The position numbers were made by a program, and so were the translations under genes. Under the pieces are notes generated by a model, which saw nothing but the letters and a program-made list of their open reading frames with translations, had not been told where the DNA came from and ran no database searches. From the NCBI GenBank assembly GCA_030704615.1, contig CM060733.1, forward strand, positions 59,088,001 to 59,152,000: DNA of 64,000 nt, read 5' to 3'. Positions within the stretch are counted from its first letter, which is position 1; the number at the start of each line of letters is the position of its first letter. Source of the DNA: Takakia lepidozioides (lineage: Eukaryota > Streptophyta > Takakiopsida > Takakiales > Takakiaceae). Below are positions 47,601 through 59,329 of this stretch, one piece after another.

Positions 47601-50600
47601 AGGGCCTGGGCTTTTGGCTCAGCCTCGAGACTTTCAAAGTTGGTAAACAGGGGTACAGGCACAATTCCCTTAATAGATTTGAAGAGAGCGTCTCTTTGGT
47701 GAGAGAACCCCGGACAGTGTATCAGAAAATGAATACTGTCTTCAGATTGCCCACACAACGGGCAATTGCACTCTCCCTTTCCTCTCTGCTTCTGTTTGCT
47801 GTTCAAAGGTAGGCAGGCTTCCTGCCCTGAGTTTAAATTTCAGTCTAGTGCCGAGAGTGGGTAGACCCTTGAGGTCATCCAAGATGTCCTCCCCCATGTC
47901 ACAGACTGGAAACAAGTTCAGGGAAGTTTTCTGCCTAACTTCATTTTCATCAGACAATCTCATGGCAACAGACATGGCTGAGGACACTACAGCCTCTAAG
48001 TCAGATTTATCCAGCAGGGTCAAGACTTGCGGATCCAGGTCCAGGTCCTTGAGGATCTCTTCTACTCTCTTCTGCCAGGACTTAGCCTGTTTGACAGGGC
48101 GGTCCTGTTTCCAAGATATAGAGTCGATTAACTTAGGATATCTGGTGTTGGGCATATGTTGCAGCTGACCCCACCATCTGACCTTGAATTCATCTTGTCG
48201 GGAGCTTAAGGACGGAATGCCAAACTCACCCCGAACAGCCACATTGGCTGTTTTGGAGCATGCTGACATACACTCCTTAAGCACCCCCACTTGAATGGAT
48301 TCTAGAGACTTAGCCTGGTTGGAGTTATCAACCCATATAGCAGATCCGTACTCCAAGGCAGGTCTAATAACGCGACAAAGCATGGTTTTCTTAACCTCAG
48401 AGTTGACCCCTCTGCAGTGGAAATTCAGAAATAAGAGAACAGGCTTGCAAGGTCAAAGATGATCTTTAAAAGTTAAAGGAAGCTCACAGGGGTGCGCCGC
48501 AAAGGCAATATCTTGAAAAGCTGTCGCATCACCAGCCGCCTTCTTTGAAACAGCTCGGATGCCACTGCCATCTGCTATTTCAGCAAAAGTAATGTATTAC
48601 TACAGGCGATACATGTGAAGCTAAAAAACCATGATTGATTGCAAAGTGAGCTACTCACAGTCAAAACAACATGTTTACGAAGTGGAAGGAGTCTGGAAAT
48701 GACACAGCTATTTTCCCACCCAGCTTGCATCAGCGGAGATGGAGTACCATTCCTTCTTCTCCTGTCCAGTGGATTAGGAGACTAAAGGCTCTCAAAGATG
48801 AAAGAGGTACTTGAAGAGCGAAATGCTTGGCAGCTTACTTTCACAAGCCCCTCTGTCTTCATGCAATAGGTTCTACTTCTTATGCTTTTCTTTCTTAGCA
48901 TTTGTAAGATCTTTGGGCTAGTTGTATAAGCTCTAAAGATCCTCTCTTTCCTCTTCCTTTCTCTCTCTCTTGCAGCATCTAGTAGCACACATTCTATGGG
49001 AGTAAGATCAAAATCAGATGTGCTTGTACGTTCATAGGCTCATGAAGTAGTTACATAGACAAGGGACTGTGCTCGGATGAGATCAGGATAGAAGTGCGCT
49101 AGCTGCTCCGTCCGCTTTGTTGCCACCTTCAATCAAGAGGACTAAAAAGTCAGCAAACATCACAGTTTTCTCATTGATATGGGTGTCTGAGTGAGCGAGA
49201 GCAAGAAAGAGAGATGCTTTAAATATCACAGAAAAGTGACCCCGGGGGATGCTCTGCTAACACTGCCGAAGCAAGAGACTAGTAATGCAGACTACCAATG
49301 CCATATGGCAGGCAGAAGATACCTGGGCAGAAGCTGCAGCAAGGAAGCTGATTTGTGCATCCAGATCATGTTGCTGTTGCTCGCGTTTTGTCTTAACTGT
49401 ATTGAGAACACAAATATAACCCCCTCTCATTCTCCATAGTGGTAAAGTACGGCAAAACATTCATCTTCTCTACCAAAAATTGGTCACTAAAGGTGGTGGA
49501 TGCATAACTTCTAACTGATTGCACTACGACTGCAGTGAATAAGAGAGTTGGGACCTGCGTAATTCACCAGAAAAATGAAACAAAGGATTACCTTGAACCA
49601 GCTCATCTTTGCACAGGCGCAGCCGCTCCCTGAGATGTGCCTTACGCTCCGCATGCTCCACCTGCCAGTGCCGCTGCAGCTCTGACTCCCGCTGCCCACC
49701 ACAGGCCCCCCCCACAACACAAAACAAGACAGAATGTAGTGGGTTAAGTAGCTTCCTTTGTGGTCACAAAAGTGCAAGGAAGGACTGACAAAGACATCAA
49801 TCTCCCCCCCCCCCTCCTTCAGTTTTTTTAACCTTCATAAGTATCTCTCTCTTTGTCTCTCATTGTTCCGCTCAAACTGGGCGCGGGGTCAATGGCCACA
49901 AGGCTACGGCAAACAACGTCTTATGAGTACATTCTCTCTCTCTCATTCCAACCAAGTATCAAGTCCAGTCACCTTAGCCATAAGCTCTTCATCCAAATGA
50001 TGCCTCAGCAAGTCGCGTTCCTGAGCCAAGGACTTCAGCACTTTATATTTTTCAATCAATCTGCAGAAAACCACCCTCTTAATTGATCAGGCCAAAAAAG
50101 AAACAGAGCAAGAAGAGACTAACATGCAGTCTAGGCTGAGCCTCCGGGAACCCATTTCTGAGATGTGATCCCAACCAATTGAAGCTGTACAGATCCCAAA
50201 ATTGGAAGACTCTTTACCTCAAAACCTTCCTAACAAGACATGAATTTTTTAAATGCGAGGAAGTACTTTCTTCCATTGGCATTAGTGAGGTGGAGGATGT
50301 ATTTTGGTATTGTCGCTACATTCTTTTTGCACAATCTCAAATCCTTCCCTCTCTCTTCCTCCAACCTTTTAGAGAAGTAGCATAGCCAATGGTTGCTTGA
50401 ACAAGAAGACACAAGCATTTGATTCAACACAAAGTTATTGCGAAATTTGCTGGGAGAGACAACGGAGAGGAAGTAACGTGGAGGCTAGGGCAGCCCTAAA
50501 CCTGACAACGAAAATCCATACACAGAAGATTTCACATACGGCCATCTTAGATGAGGCTAAGTACATTATTCTCTCCAATTCTTCAAGCCCCTTGAGTTCT

Positions 50601-52795
50601 CATGGAAACATACACGCATAACCCCAGTGAAACGAAAAACCCTAGAAAATGCACGACACTTTGATAAATTTTAGAACATTGCAGCATGGCGCACACGATT
50701 CATGGCTACCATTGAACAATCCCACAAGGGTGGACCACAAACGAAGGAAATGACCAAACCCACGTGTACATGGATGTCTTTGATCAACCAAAGCTTGTGT
50801 TGAGGATAACCAAGCTGCTTAAACCATGAGGTGCACTCAGAAATCAGCATGATCACGGGAAAAAACTTACGAAATCTACAGGCTTACCGGTGATTGATAC
50901 ACGAGGTGCACACAGAGGGTTGGTTCAAATTCTCACATATCCCACAGACACATCCTCTTCTTGCCATCTTCGCCTCTCTTCCGCTTCAAAACCCCGCCTT
51001 CTCCTCCCCTCTCTCCCCTTCCCACCCTTTCGCTATCTGTTTATAAATCCAGCCCAGCCTAGCGGGGGCCACCTCACAACAGAGGAACCTGCTGCGTCCC
51101 ATTTGTGTTCAACCCTACTCATGCTCACTTCCTTGCACTCACGATACATCTTATGTTTTGGGTATCCCTGCTCCTACCACAATTTCCCAGCAGCCATGAA
51201 AGTGGCTTGCAGATCTCTCTGGCTTTCAATTTCCTTCCCTCTTTCTCCCTTCCTTGGTCTGAAAGCCACGCTTCCCTCTGAACAGTTCACCCTCGTTTTC
51301 GCCGGGTTCATCCATTGATCCACCCCTTCACCGAGAGGGTGGGACCTTTTATTCTTCATTTGGGCCCTCAAAGATTTTCTTTTGCTCTAAGAAAAAGAGG
51401 AGACGCCCAGAATTTTTCTTACTCCTTCTCTTCTGTTTTTAAGTGTATTATGAGTGAGGGTGTCCATATAGTTTGATCTTTCTGACACTTTATGAAGTAG
51501 TGTTCGTCTTATTGCTGTAAAGTGCAGCTTCATAACAAAGCTTGGGAGAAAGAGAACCCATGTGCCTGATCTGCAGGCAAACTGCTGGAACCTACACACA
51601 CAAGAGACCTCCTCCTTTGAAAGCTTCAAAAGAACTGACAATGCACTCAGGTCCAGAAGACCCAGCAGAAAAATGGATAGTTTTGAGTTTGAATCCTCTC
51701 CTTTAGTGAACATACAAGTCGATGGACTGATGAAAATGTATGGCAAGAGGAAGTTTCAGAGCCTAAGTTGTAAGTGCCTCAAATGGTTGTAAAACTGGGC
51801 AAAACTGGGAATGTCATATCAAATGACGGCTACATGTAAGGGTGTCCATCAAACAAGTTGCAAGGAGTTCTCCATCCACTTTCATGCTCATGTTGTATTT
51901 TCAGATGGCTGTTACTTCCTGGTCCTGGACCTGGTCTCGCTGCACAGCCGAGTATTGTGTTAGTAGCACTACCTCACATAACAAACAACTGTCAAGCTAC
52001 TAATGTAGTAACAGTTCGGTCAATGTCTTGTTGAGATACTAATGTCATTGTACTGTGATTTCTAGCCCACCTTGCAAGCTCAACATTTCAGTGACTCAGA
52101 TCTGTTCAAAAATTGAACCCTGGACAAAGACCCCTGCCTACTCTCAATGGCTGCCAACTCTTACTATTGAACCACTACATAGCTTCAAATTTCAAAAATT
52201 GTTCAAGTATATTGGACGTTGCTAGTGTAATGACAATCATTCTTTCCCATCCTTCATTTCGACTGTTCCAACCTAAATTGAGTGCACCTACATCATACTA
52301 CACTTAACTAGCCCAAAGTTTTGCAGCGTGCATGTGAGGGGAGGAGGAACACAATAGTGCTTGCATCTCAAAATGATAAAGATTTCCACTTGAGTTTAAA
52401 GCCTTCCTACCATGGAATTTGAAGTATGTAGACCCACCTGCATTTTTTGTTCTTGGATTTGCTGCAACTATAGTCCCTTGGCATCTCTCACTGGATTATC
52501 TCCTGACTGCCAAAATCATTTCGAAATACAATATATGGTCCATAAGAATGATGAAGAAGAGGAGATACAACATAGCAAGCGGGTTTGTGGCTACGGAGAG
52601 AGGGAGATGAAGAGTGAGCGGTGTGGGGGTGCAGTAAAAACGGTCGAGTCTGGCCATGCACAGATCAGGGGGTTTTCTGTTGTGGTTGCCTCAAGGTGCT
52701 GCTCAAACTGACCCCAGAACTCAGACCCAACAAGGGCAGCATCTTTGAGCATTGAGGTGAAAAAGGGGTCAGTCATTTCGATGCTTTCAAAGTGG
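44672..52795 (-). CDS. ATG14: Autophagy protein ATG14, PI3-kinase complex subunit (multi-exon)
   Basis: Eleven consecutive exons with GT-AG borders and matching phases: 50060-49973, 49691-49592, 49396-49323, 49126-49055, 48574-48488, 47286-47156, 46895-46823, 46701-46640, 46286-45933, 45410-45290, 44890-44672 (stop TAG). They give 459 residues. Order: coiled coil (LIEKYKVLKSLAQERDLLRH onward), YPDLIRAQ, a basic RRRLVMRQLFKILPLRR helix, CSARLPIGDDPLSVPCPELA, YMVQLVNLAARYLSAP, EEYPLFLPRQ, QKGIKILRRSVSC and the end EGWDLVEHP-like GWDLVEHPTLPPPP with EHWTRAMFIDATK. This matches my memory of plant ATG14a/b. An upstream exon at about 52795-52662 (DPFFTSMLKDAALVGSEFWG) fits the N terminus. The linking Cys-rich exon was not placed. 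ATG14 directs the lipid kinase VPS34 to autophagosome formation. Confidence 0.85.
47375..48422 (-). mobile_element. 5'-truncated CR1/L2-like LINE in an ATG14 intron
   Basis: Flanked by the 16-bp duplication ATTCAGAAATAAGAGA at 47359-47374 and 48423-48438. It encodes the RT C-terminal region (VIRPALEYGSAIW, RWWGQLQHMPNTRYPKL) and a zinc finger (CNCPLCGQSEDSIHFLIHCP), with a frameshift near 47780. There is no poly(A) tail; the 3' end is ...CTTATGAGTACAA. It lies between the exons 48488-48574 and 47156-47286. Confidence 0.88.
48700..48990 (+). mobile_element. LINE zinc-finger-type fragment in an ATG14 intron
   Basis: Plus-strand frame MEYHSFFSCPVD, followed by GAAATGCTTGGCAGCTTAC, which recurs near 55808 in a related fragment. 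Frame-broken relic inside the intron between exons 49126-49055 and 48574-48488. Confidence 0.45.
49866..49946 (+). mobile_element. 3' end of the CR1/L2-like LINE family
   Basis: CAAACTGGGCGCGGGGTCAA and GGCCACAAGGCTAC...CTTATGAGTACATT match the 3' end of the LINE at 47375-47490 in opposite orientation. It then passes into (CT)n. It sits in the ATG14 intron between exons 50060-49973 and 49691-49592. Confidence 0.85.
50065..52655. other. Presumed 5' introns of ATG14
   Basis: Lies between the placed coiled-coil exon and the N-terminal exon. The conserved Cys-rich exon should be here, but I could not fix it. One candidate short exon lies near 52425-52455 on the minus strand. Confidence 0.35.
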
Positions 52796-53519
52796 CTACA
52801 AAAACACTGCACCAGAACTTATTATCCGCACTATCTGCCATATGTATTCCCTTAAAAAAAGCTTGTTAATTTACTGTCCTCTTAGTTTGAACTTCAGCCT
52901 TAAGCTTTGTTCACTAAAGGCTATGAAGAAGCATGGAGCAGATTTGTGCCTAGCTTCAGCTTACTTGGTTTGGAATAAACTTATATTCAGGCATAACTAT
53001 CTTGGCCTTAACCATATGGGTTTCCTGCCTATACTGCAGACCCATATTCAAAGGTGGGTCTCCTTATATAGAGAACATGGACCCTTGCACTGCTGATACA
53101 GTCCGCTGCACAAGCAAATTGGACAGCACCAGCATTTTCTCTTGCTTGTTTTGAGAATCTCTTTAAGTGTGAGCTTCCCAGCTGCAATGCTGGCAAACCT
53201 ACATGTGAGAACACAGGAGTAGTTCTCTGATAATAACTCCAATTTGACTGTGTTGTGAAACACCATGACACAACTTGTGCGTCAACCACACACCAAGATC
53301 AGACAGAAACGGATACAAGACTAGGGAAATGCCAAGAATATATGACAGCTCACCAATTGCTGCTCTATGTACTCATCCACAGCCCACTGATACTTGGACT
53401 GGTTCAGTCCAAACCATTCTACCAGACGTTCTTCGACCCCCAATGCCACTAGCACAATGCCAAAAACTAGTCACATATTCCTAAAAACTAAGAGTAATAG
53501 ACACAGAAACATGTTTTAA

Positions 53520-54195
53520 CGATATACCTTAAGCCTGGTTTGGAAATTGGAAATGAGACCGTATCAGGGTTTGGGTTTGCCATAAGCCAGGTGTAGATTT
53601 CTTTCCAACAAGATTGTCCTGCCAAATTCGCTTTGGTGATGGCATCTGCAAGTTCCCTTGGGTCCTCGGTGTGGAAATCCGTGTGCCACTCTTGACCTGC
53701 ATCTCCTAGCAGTAAGAAAAACACCATCTGAAACGTTCAACTCTTGCTGATATCCGGAGAAATGTAATTCCCGCTCCCGCGACCCCTGTGTGCACCTGTC
53801 CAATCCTCTGACACGCCTTCTGACACGCCTTCTGTCGCGCATCCATCAACGCGATCCTCTGCCCCCTCTTGAAGTTGACCTCCTGCATGCGAGCAAAGTA
53901 GCGAGCAAAGTAACTTTCAAGGGTATTGACGCAAATTTTCAGTTGCTCTAATCTCGTATCTCGAGCCACAAGCTGCTCGTTGAGGTGCGCAACTTCCGCT
54001 TCGAGCTCCACAACTCTTGCCTCCAACCTTACAACCTCATCATGTGTCCATGATGTTGAAGCCAATCTCCCCTTCCTCTTTCTTCCATCCTCCGGCCGGG
54101 GCTTTAGGATCAAACTCACCATCTCCTCTCTACCAAGAGCTCGGAGTCGTTGCCGTGTGGGGAGGTCACCCGTGGGGGTGTCAGCCCATGCCTAA
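53520..54195 (-). other. Unidentified coding-like region with coiled coil
   Basis: Frame 54122-53706 reads [20 protein letters not shown], then a heptad-rich coiled coil (EVVRLEARVVELEAEVAHLN). Frame 53727-53530 reads GQEWHTDFHTEDPRELADAI and CWKEIYTWLMANPNPDTV, ending near a possible GT donor at about 53525. It could be part of an upstream gene or a gag-like transposon protein. I cannot identify it. Confidence 0.35.
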
Positions 54196-55087
54196 AGAAG
54201 AACATTGCGATGGGGTATGTGGCAACTGGATCTCACAAGAATGGGACTCAAAAGTCTAGGTGCGTGAACAGCAGAATGACACTATTGTAACAAAAAGTGC
54301 GTACCAAATACTACAAGATACCTCAAACTGTTCTCAGCTGAAATGGGGTATAAACCTATCCGTGAAACTGATGTGTGCAATCATGTAGACCCATGCTGCA
54401 TTTGTAGGCAGTCTATGGCTGCAGACTGTCTGCCCCCAATGTTGCAAAGGCTGGCCTGCGGGAAAATTAAAGCAATCCCTCAGTTTGTAATCTGTGAAAC
54501 TGCCCACCCTCTCTTGTTTTCCCATGCATTGGCCACAATTTGTTTGTCAGTAGGAGCCTGTTCTATTTTTACTTTGATCTTCCTGACTGCATAGCAAAAA
54601 GAGGTCATGAACAGGGCTAGCAAGTCACCTGGGGTCTGTATACACTGATCTAATGGATTTTCACTTGAGTCACTGTTGGCTTGTCTTGATGTAGAAGGAT
54701 TCCAAATTGCTCTCTGTTCCCACCCACTATGCTGTGGGATGTTGAGAAATGGCCTCTATCAATACAGCATACCTTTCCTAATGAGCAGTATTCTGCACTT
54801 TCTCAGCTGCTGGAGACAGTAGCCACAGTGGGTAGCTCTCAAATCACCACACAGCTGGAACGAAAGAAAAACAATGAAACAATGTAAGGAGGGGGACCAA
54901 GACACCGAAGTGAACTGCCCAGGGCTACCTGCCCGAGCAGCCACAATTTAGCTCCATCTGCAGCTGTAGATTCAATGTGCAAAACACCTTCAACTGTTCA
55001 CATTCTAGCTTTATTACGGAATTTACGGTTCACTAACTAATAGTATTATCTGGAAAAACAGATTAAAACTTTGAATGGGGAGAGAGG

Positions 55088-55720
55088 CCCTTTTCTGAGA
55101 TGATTGATGAATGACTATATTTCTAGATGGCAGGTCTGGTGTTTTTGCAACCTTTGCTGATTTCCTCTCTGATATGTCTGTTTAGCACTACAAGCACTGT
55201 GGAAGCAGGCTGATAGGCAGGATAGAAGTGCTGACAATTGCTCATCTCTTTGGCCATCATATTTTCGACCTTGTTTCTACATGAACTTCTCCTTTTCTTC
55301 TTGTTTGCATCTATATGACTTCCATGCATCTGGAAAATCAATTATGCTTCATGAAGGTGAAGGACCATCTCTTCATGATGGAGCACTATCTCTTTGGCAA
55401 TTATATTCCATCATATTCTCGACCTTGTTTCTACATGAACTTCTCCTTTTCTTCTTGTTTGCATCTCTATGACTTCCATGCATCTGGACAATCCATTATG
55501 TTGGATAATGCTCCATGAAGGTGATGGACCGTCTCTTCATGATGGAGCATTATCACTTAGGGCAAAGTTATTTCCAACAAGTGACAAAAGCTTGAAATGA
55601 AGTGGTTCAAATTGCGTAGGAAGTGGAGCTTTCAAAGATAAGTTCAAAGTTCCAGTGAGTTGTCCCCAAACAGTCAATTGGAATTCCCCCTCATTAATGG
55701 ATCCGTCCTGTTCTTCTGAC
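55088..55720 (-). repeat. Dispersed repeat family, copy 3, with internal duplication
   Basis: Matches 2300-2785 in reverse orientation. A segment of about 80 bp (CGACCTTGTTTCTACATGAA through CATGCATCTGGA) occurs twice, at about 55266 and 55421, about 155 bp apart. Confidence 0.8.
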
Positions 55721-55721
55721 T

Positions 55722-56095
55722 GAAGAACACTTCTTCTTCTACTGCCCTCTATACTACGATCTATTCAGTGGAACCCAATCTCTCACTGAAGTCTTCCACT
55801 ATGAGGATCAGAAATGCTTGGCAGCTTACCTGCACGAGGCCTTCACCCTTAGACAATCCCTAGAACATTTGTTCTTATTCTTGGGTTCTGGTTTTGTTTC
55901 CTCTCTCATGTTTTTTTCTTCCATTCTGTCCCATAAGCTCTATGAGCTCTCCGCGGACGTTATAAAGCACCATTTCATTTCTTGTTGAGGGCTGCTGGGC
56001 CTCTCTCTTTCTTGTTTTATGTATTCTCTTGTCCCACAAGCTCTTTGAGCTTTCCAGTGAAGTTATAAAGTATATTTCATTTCTCCCATTATCAT
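55722..56095 (+). mobile_element. LINE 3'-end fragment
   Basis: Plus-strand frame EEHFFFYCPLYYDLFSGTQS resembles the RT-associated zinc-finger tail. The end CCGCGGACGTTATAAAG...CATTTCATTTC matches 13115-13145. A short duplication of the tail follows (TATAAAG at 55962 and again at 56066). Confidence 0.55.
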
Positions 56096-56123
56096 TCAAC
56101 GTTGGGGCAAACCCAGACCTGGA

Positions 56124-57295
56124 TCAAGGCCAGGGATGTACGAAAAATCCTTTTGACCGAAGGCCAGCGAAGAGCTGGGAAGCTTGCTCACGGGTGTGGC
56201 CCTGAAACATTTCGGGCCAGTGCCAATCTGACATAGAGGGATGACTGTAGTGGATCACCACAAACAACTCATCAACCATCTCCACCATCTCCGGGTCCTG
56301 CATCCACCGCTTAAGGATCGGCCACTCGTTCCCCTCTATGTCCATCTTAATTACAAGGGCATCTTCTGCAGTGAGTTGCAATCTCTCTTTGATGAACTGT
56401 GTGATGTCTATTTTATTTGAATACACATCTTCAGAATCAGCAACAATCATGTTGTAAATTTCCACCCTGTTGACCATCCACTTGGGGATGGTTGGCTTCA
56501 CTTTCACTCGAATCATTGGGACTGGCTTCTCCGCCCTCCAGTTGTTTTCTTCCTCAAAGGGTACTTCTGGAAAGCGCAGCAAGTCAGCACCCGCTTCAAA
56601 GCATGAACCTCGGTGAAGTCACAGGGGTACATCTGCATGAACCACTGAATGCTCGTGTTGAACGAGTTAGCTCCTAAATCAAGATACACACGGCGTCTTC
56701 TTATGTTGAGATCTACCTTACTTCCTAGAAGCCAAGGAAGAATGTGTGTTTTATCTGGATCGTCATACATGGAGAACTTCAGGGCCAATCCTCTTCTAAA
56801 GTTATTGGCTTCGTCCAGACTTTCAATTAAATGCCCCTTTACTTTGCACTGGGCTGGCTCCCCAATCCATTTCACCTGGTTCCATGGATTCTCACTGTAT
56901 TCTCGTGGTTCATGAGACGTAGCATGGTGCCCCTTCACCGACTTACAGAGCTTGTCCGCTTCCTGGTCTGATTTGGACGAAGGCTCCTTCCTGTTAATAT
57001 TGTCTTCTTTTGTTTCTCGAGCATCAAACAATGAGTTGGTGGAGACTGAATACAAGATATCCAGGACAATGTAGGCAAGGAGGATTACTATGGTACACAA
57101 ATATACTCGTGGAAGCGTGCCTCGATTTGCCCCCCGAAATTCACGAAAGTAGGTCTTCATTCTGATTTCCTTGTGCTGCTTCTGCTTGCCTTCCAGTGGA
57201 TTAAACTCGATATTTCCATCTCTCCCAGGAGAGCGTCCTGGTCTGTAGTCCATGTCGTGACAGACTGTAATCTGTGGAGGTGATAGACCTAGCAT
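56124..57295 (-). CDS. FkbM-like methyltransferase, membrane-anchored, with one frameshift
   Basis: A single exon of about 390 residues. It has a cytosolic N terminus, one membrane helix at residues 64-83 (VYLCTIVILLAYIVLDILYS), and then a luminal domain. SAM-binding motif I is VYLDLGANSFNTSIQWF near residue 203. The next strand EVHA is followed by a one-base loss at about 56598-56600 in a T run of the coding strand; the other frame continues to the stop at 56124. It keeps ALVIKMDIEGNEWPILKRWM, typical of the FkbM fold, and ends FVHPWP. The family methylates O groups of small molecules or glycans; the substrate here is unknown. Either a recent pseudogene or an assembly error. Confidence 0.78.
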
Positions 57296-57629
57296 AACAT
57301 AATTGTGGGTTCCAATTGTACTCTCTGATTCTTGGAAGTTCTTTCGTGTTACATTTCATACACCTTTCTTGGAAGCCAAAAGCTAATGGAGCTCGACAGT
57401 ATGAGTACTACGCCGCAGGGGCACCGTGACTGTCTTTGAAACTGTAATGGTGGCTAACTTATGTGAGAAGAATCCATCAAACCTCCATACAGATCGCCGC
57501 CTCAAAATGCACCTAGCACGTCAAGCACCGTACTTGAGCTCTTATACTACTGGTCACCGATCTTATTCAATTTGAGAAGGAAACCATTGACGGCCCGTGC
57601 TCGCCTGCGGTTAGGGAAAAGCTTCAACT

Positions 57630-58060
57630 TGCTTACTTGATGAATGGGCGAAGTCGTTCCATCCAATACAAGTCTCATTCTTTGTTTTCCTTGTGGGATG
57701 TTGAGGAATTTGGGGAGATTGGCATTTATTCCGAAGCAAGTGAAGGCAGAAAGAACATCCTAAGCAGTCCATCAGTATAGACTTGCCAATTGATGAGTGA
57801 TCTTCAAGAGGTGACAATTGCCTGACTTGATCGCATCTGGACTTTCCCAAGGCTTCTTGGTCCCTTCTTGGTATCGAAAAAAGTAGATCTCAGAGTAGGC
57901 ACTTACAATGTCAGTCAGTTGTGGACTAATGCCTGGGCTGTGGCTGTCTCAAATGTTCTCAAACCGTTCTGCATTTGCACTGATTCACAAAAAAAACTGG
58001 CCTAGATAATTGGAACATTGAACAGCTTTCTCATTGTGATCCATTTGCAGTTGTTAGTGC
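57630..58060 (-). repeat. Dispersed repeat family, copy 4 (segments S1 and S2)
   Basis: Reverse-orientation match to 42458-42720 and to 2210-2300. The plus strand has coding-like runs (LRVGTYNVSQLWTNAWAVAV), so the family may derive from or carry a gene fragment. Function unknown. Confidence 0.7.
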
Positions 58061-58064
58061 TCGA

Positions 58065-59285
58065 CTCCAGGGAGCCTTCTCAGTCTCTCTAATCATCCAT
58101 ATACTCCGTAGTAGTGGAAGCAAGCCACTCAAATGCATTGGCTGAGCCAGATGCAGAGTTCCCTCAAAATTCTCCACATCAGCGAGTCAGGAGCTACATG
58201 GTCGACTATTCTGTACTTGGAGAAGGAGCAGAACAGAACTCCTTTATGACTCAGACATCCACACCAGAGTTATTTGCCTGCAAGCCTTGGCCAATCTCAC
58301 AAGTTGCCCTAGTAGAACATAGAATAAAAAAGGCCTAGCAGCACATTAATAAGTGCCACACCTGCAATGCTAGATGCAGAGACTTTATGGATGAGAATTC
58401 ATGAATGATGGACTTCTGCACAAGGATGCACAACCGACCTCGTTTCAACTCACATACACTCTTTCATCAAGGAACCAACTTGATGGAAGTTCAATCGCCA
58501 CTCCATACTTTCATCTGATGGGGAGGGTTTGTTTGCCAGCTGATCTGAGGCACAAAGGTATGTGATCTGTGGTACTTTAAAATGCATCAACCACATTTCT
58601 CCCATTCAAACACATGCATCCACCACAAACAAATCTCACCCAAGGTCTTAACATCCACAAACTGCTTTCCAACACAGACCAACACAAAACTATGAACCAC
58701 ATTCAGCCAACTCACAGGGGCGCCAGCGCATGGTATTCCTGTAGGGAGCTATAGTGCGAGGCAAGGGCAAATTGGCAGCACTCAGGGAATGCTTTGACCC
58801 TTATCAAACCCACATAGCATCTTTCTGAGGTCCTACAGAGACAATCCAAAATCCAAACAGCAGAGGCCTACAACAATGAGATGAAAGAGCTTGGCAAGAC
58901 ATGTACAGTAGTGGCAAGGAGGTATCACGGCTATGGGGTTGTCTAACTTCTAGGCTTTCCTCCCGGAAAGATGAACAGAGTAGATAACAAGCAATGCACA
59001 TACCCGCGAACTCATCACCCTTGATGACCTCTTCCCAAATGAGGAGGACCTCCACAGTCCCCACCATGACGAAACATGTTCGTCTTGAATCCACTTCGGA
59101 TAATTGGGCGCCCACCTGCTTTCCCTCTGCTACAATAGACCTCTTGCTGGATATTCCCTCGCCCATGTCTGAGTGCAACGTCTAATCCTTGTGTAATTAG
59201 TTGACAATCTTGTCTGATCATACTTCCACTTTAAAAGTTACTTTCGGTTACCCAGGGAACAAATGATGAGCTGCCATGTCGGCCA
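58065..59285. other. Spacer without recognised gene
   Basis: Minus-strand frames near 59178-58990 (GKQVGAQLSEVDSRRTC) look protein-like but match nothing I know and have no clear exon partners. Confidence 0.35.
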
Positions 59286-59288
59286 ATG

Positions 59289-59326
59289 GAGGTAAACAAC
59301 GTCTCATGAGTACATTCTCTCTATCC
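59289..59326 (+). mobile_element. Very short 3' end of the CR1/L2-like LINE family
   Basis: GTAAACAACGTCTCATGAGT then ACATTCTCTCTAT matches the terminal 40 bases of the LINE at 47375 and the copy at 49866. Strong 5' truncation is typical of LINE insertion. Confidence 0.7.
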
Positions 59327-59329
59327 CAC

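Noticed and set aside
50890-51318. 142-codon plus-strand frame
   Set aside because: Low-complexity, antisense to presumed ATG14 introns, no domain.
53706-54122. Kinesin stalk for the motor exon at 60.6 kb
   Set aside because: The coiled coil is on the same strand, but the FkbM-like gene lies between and no phase-compatible motor exons connect them.
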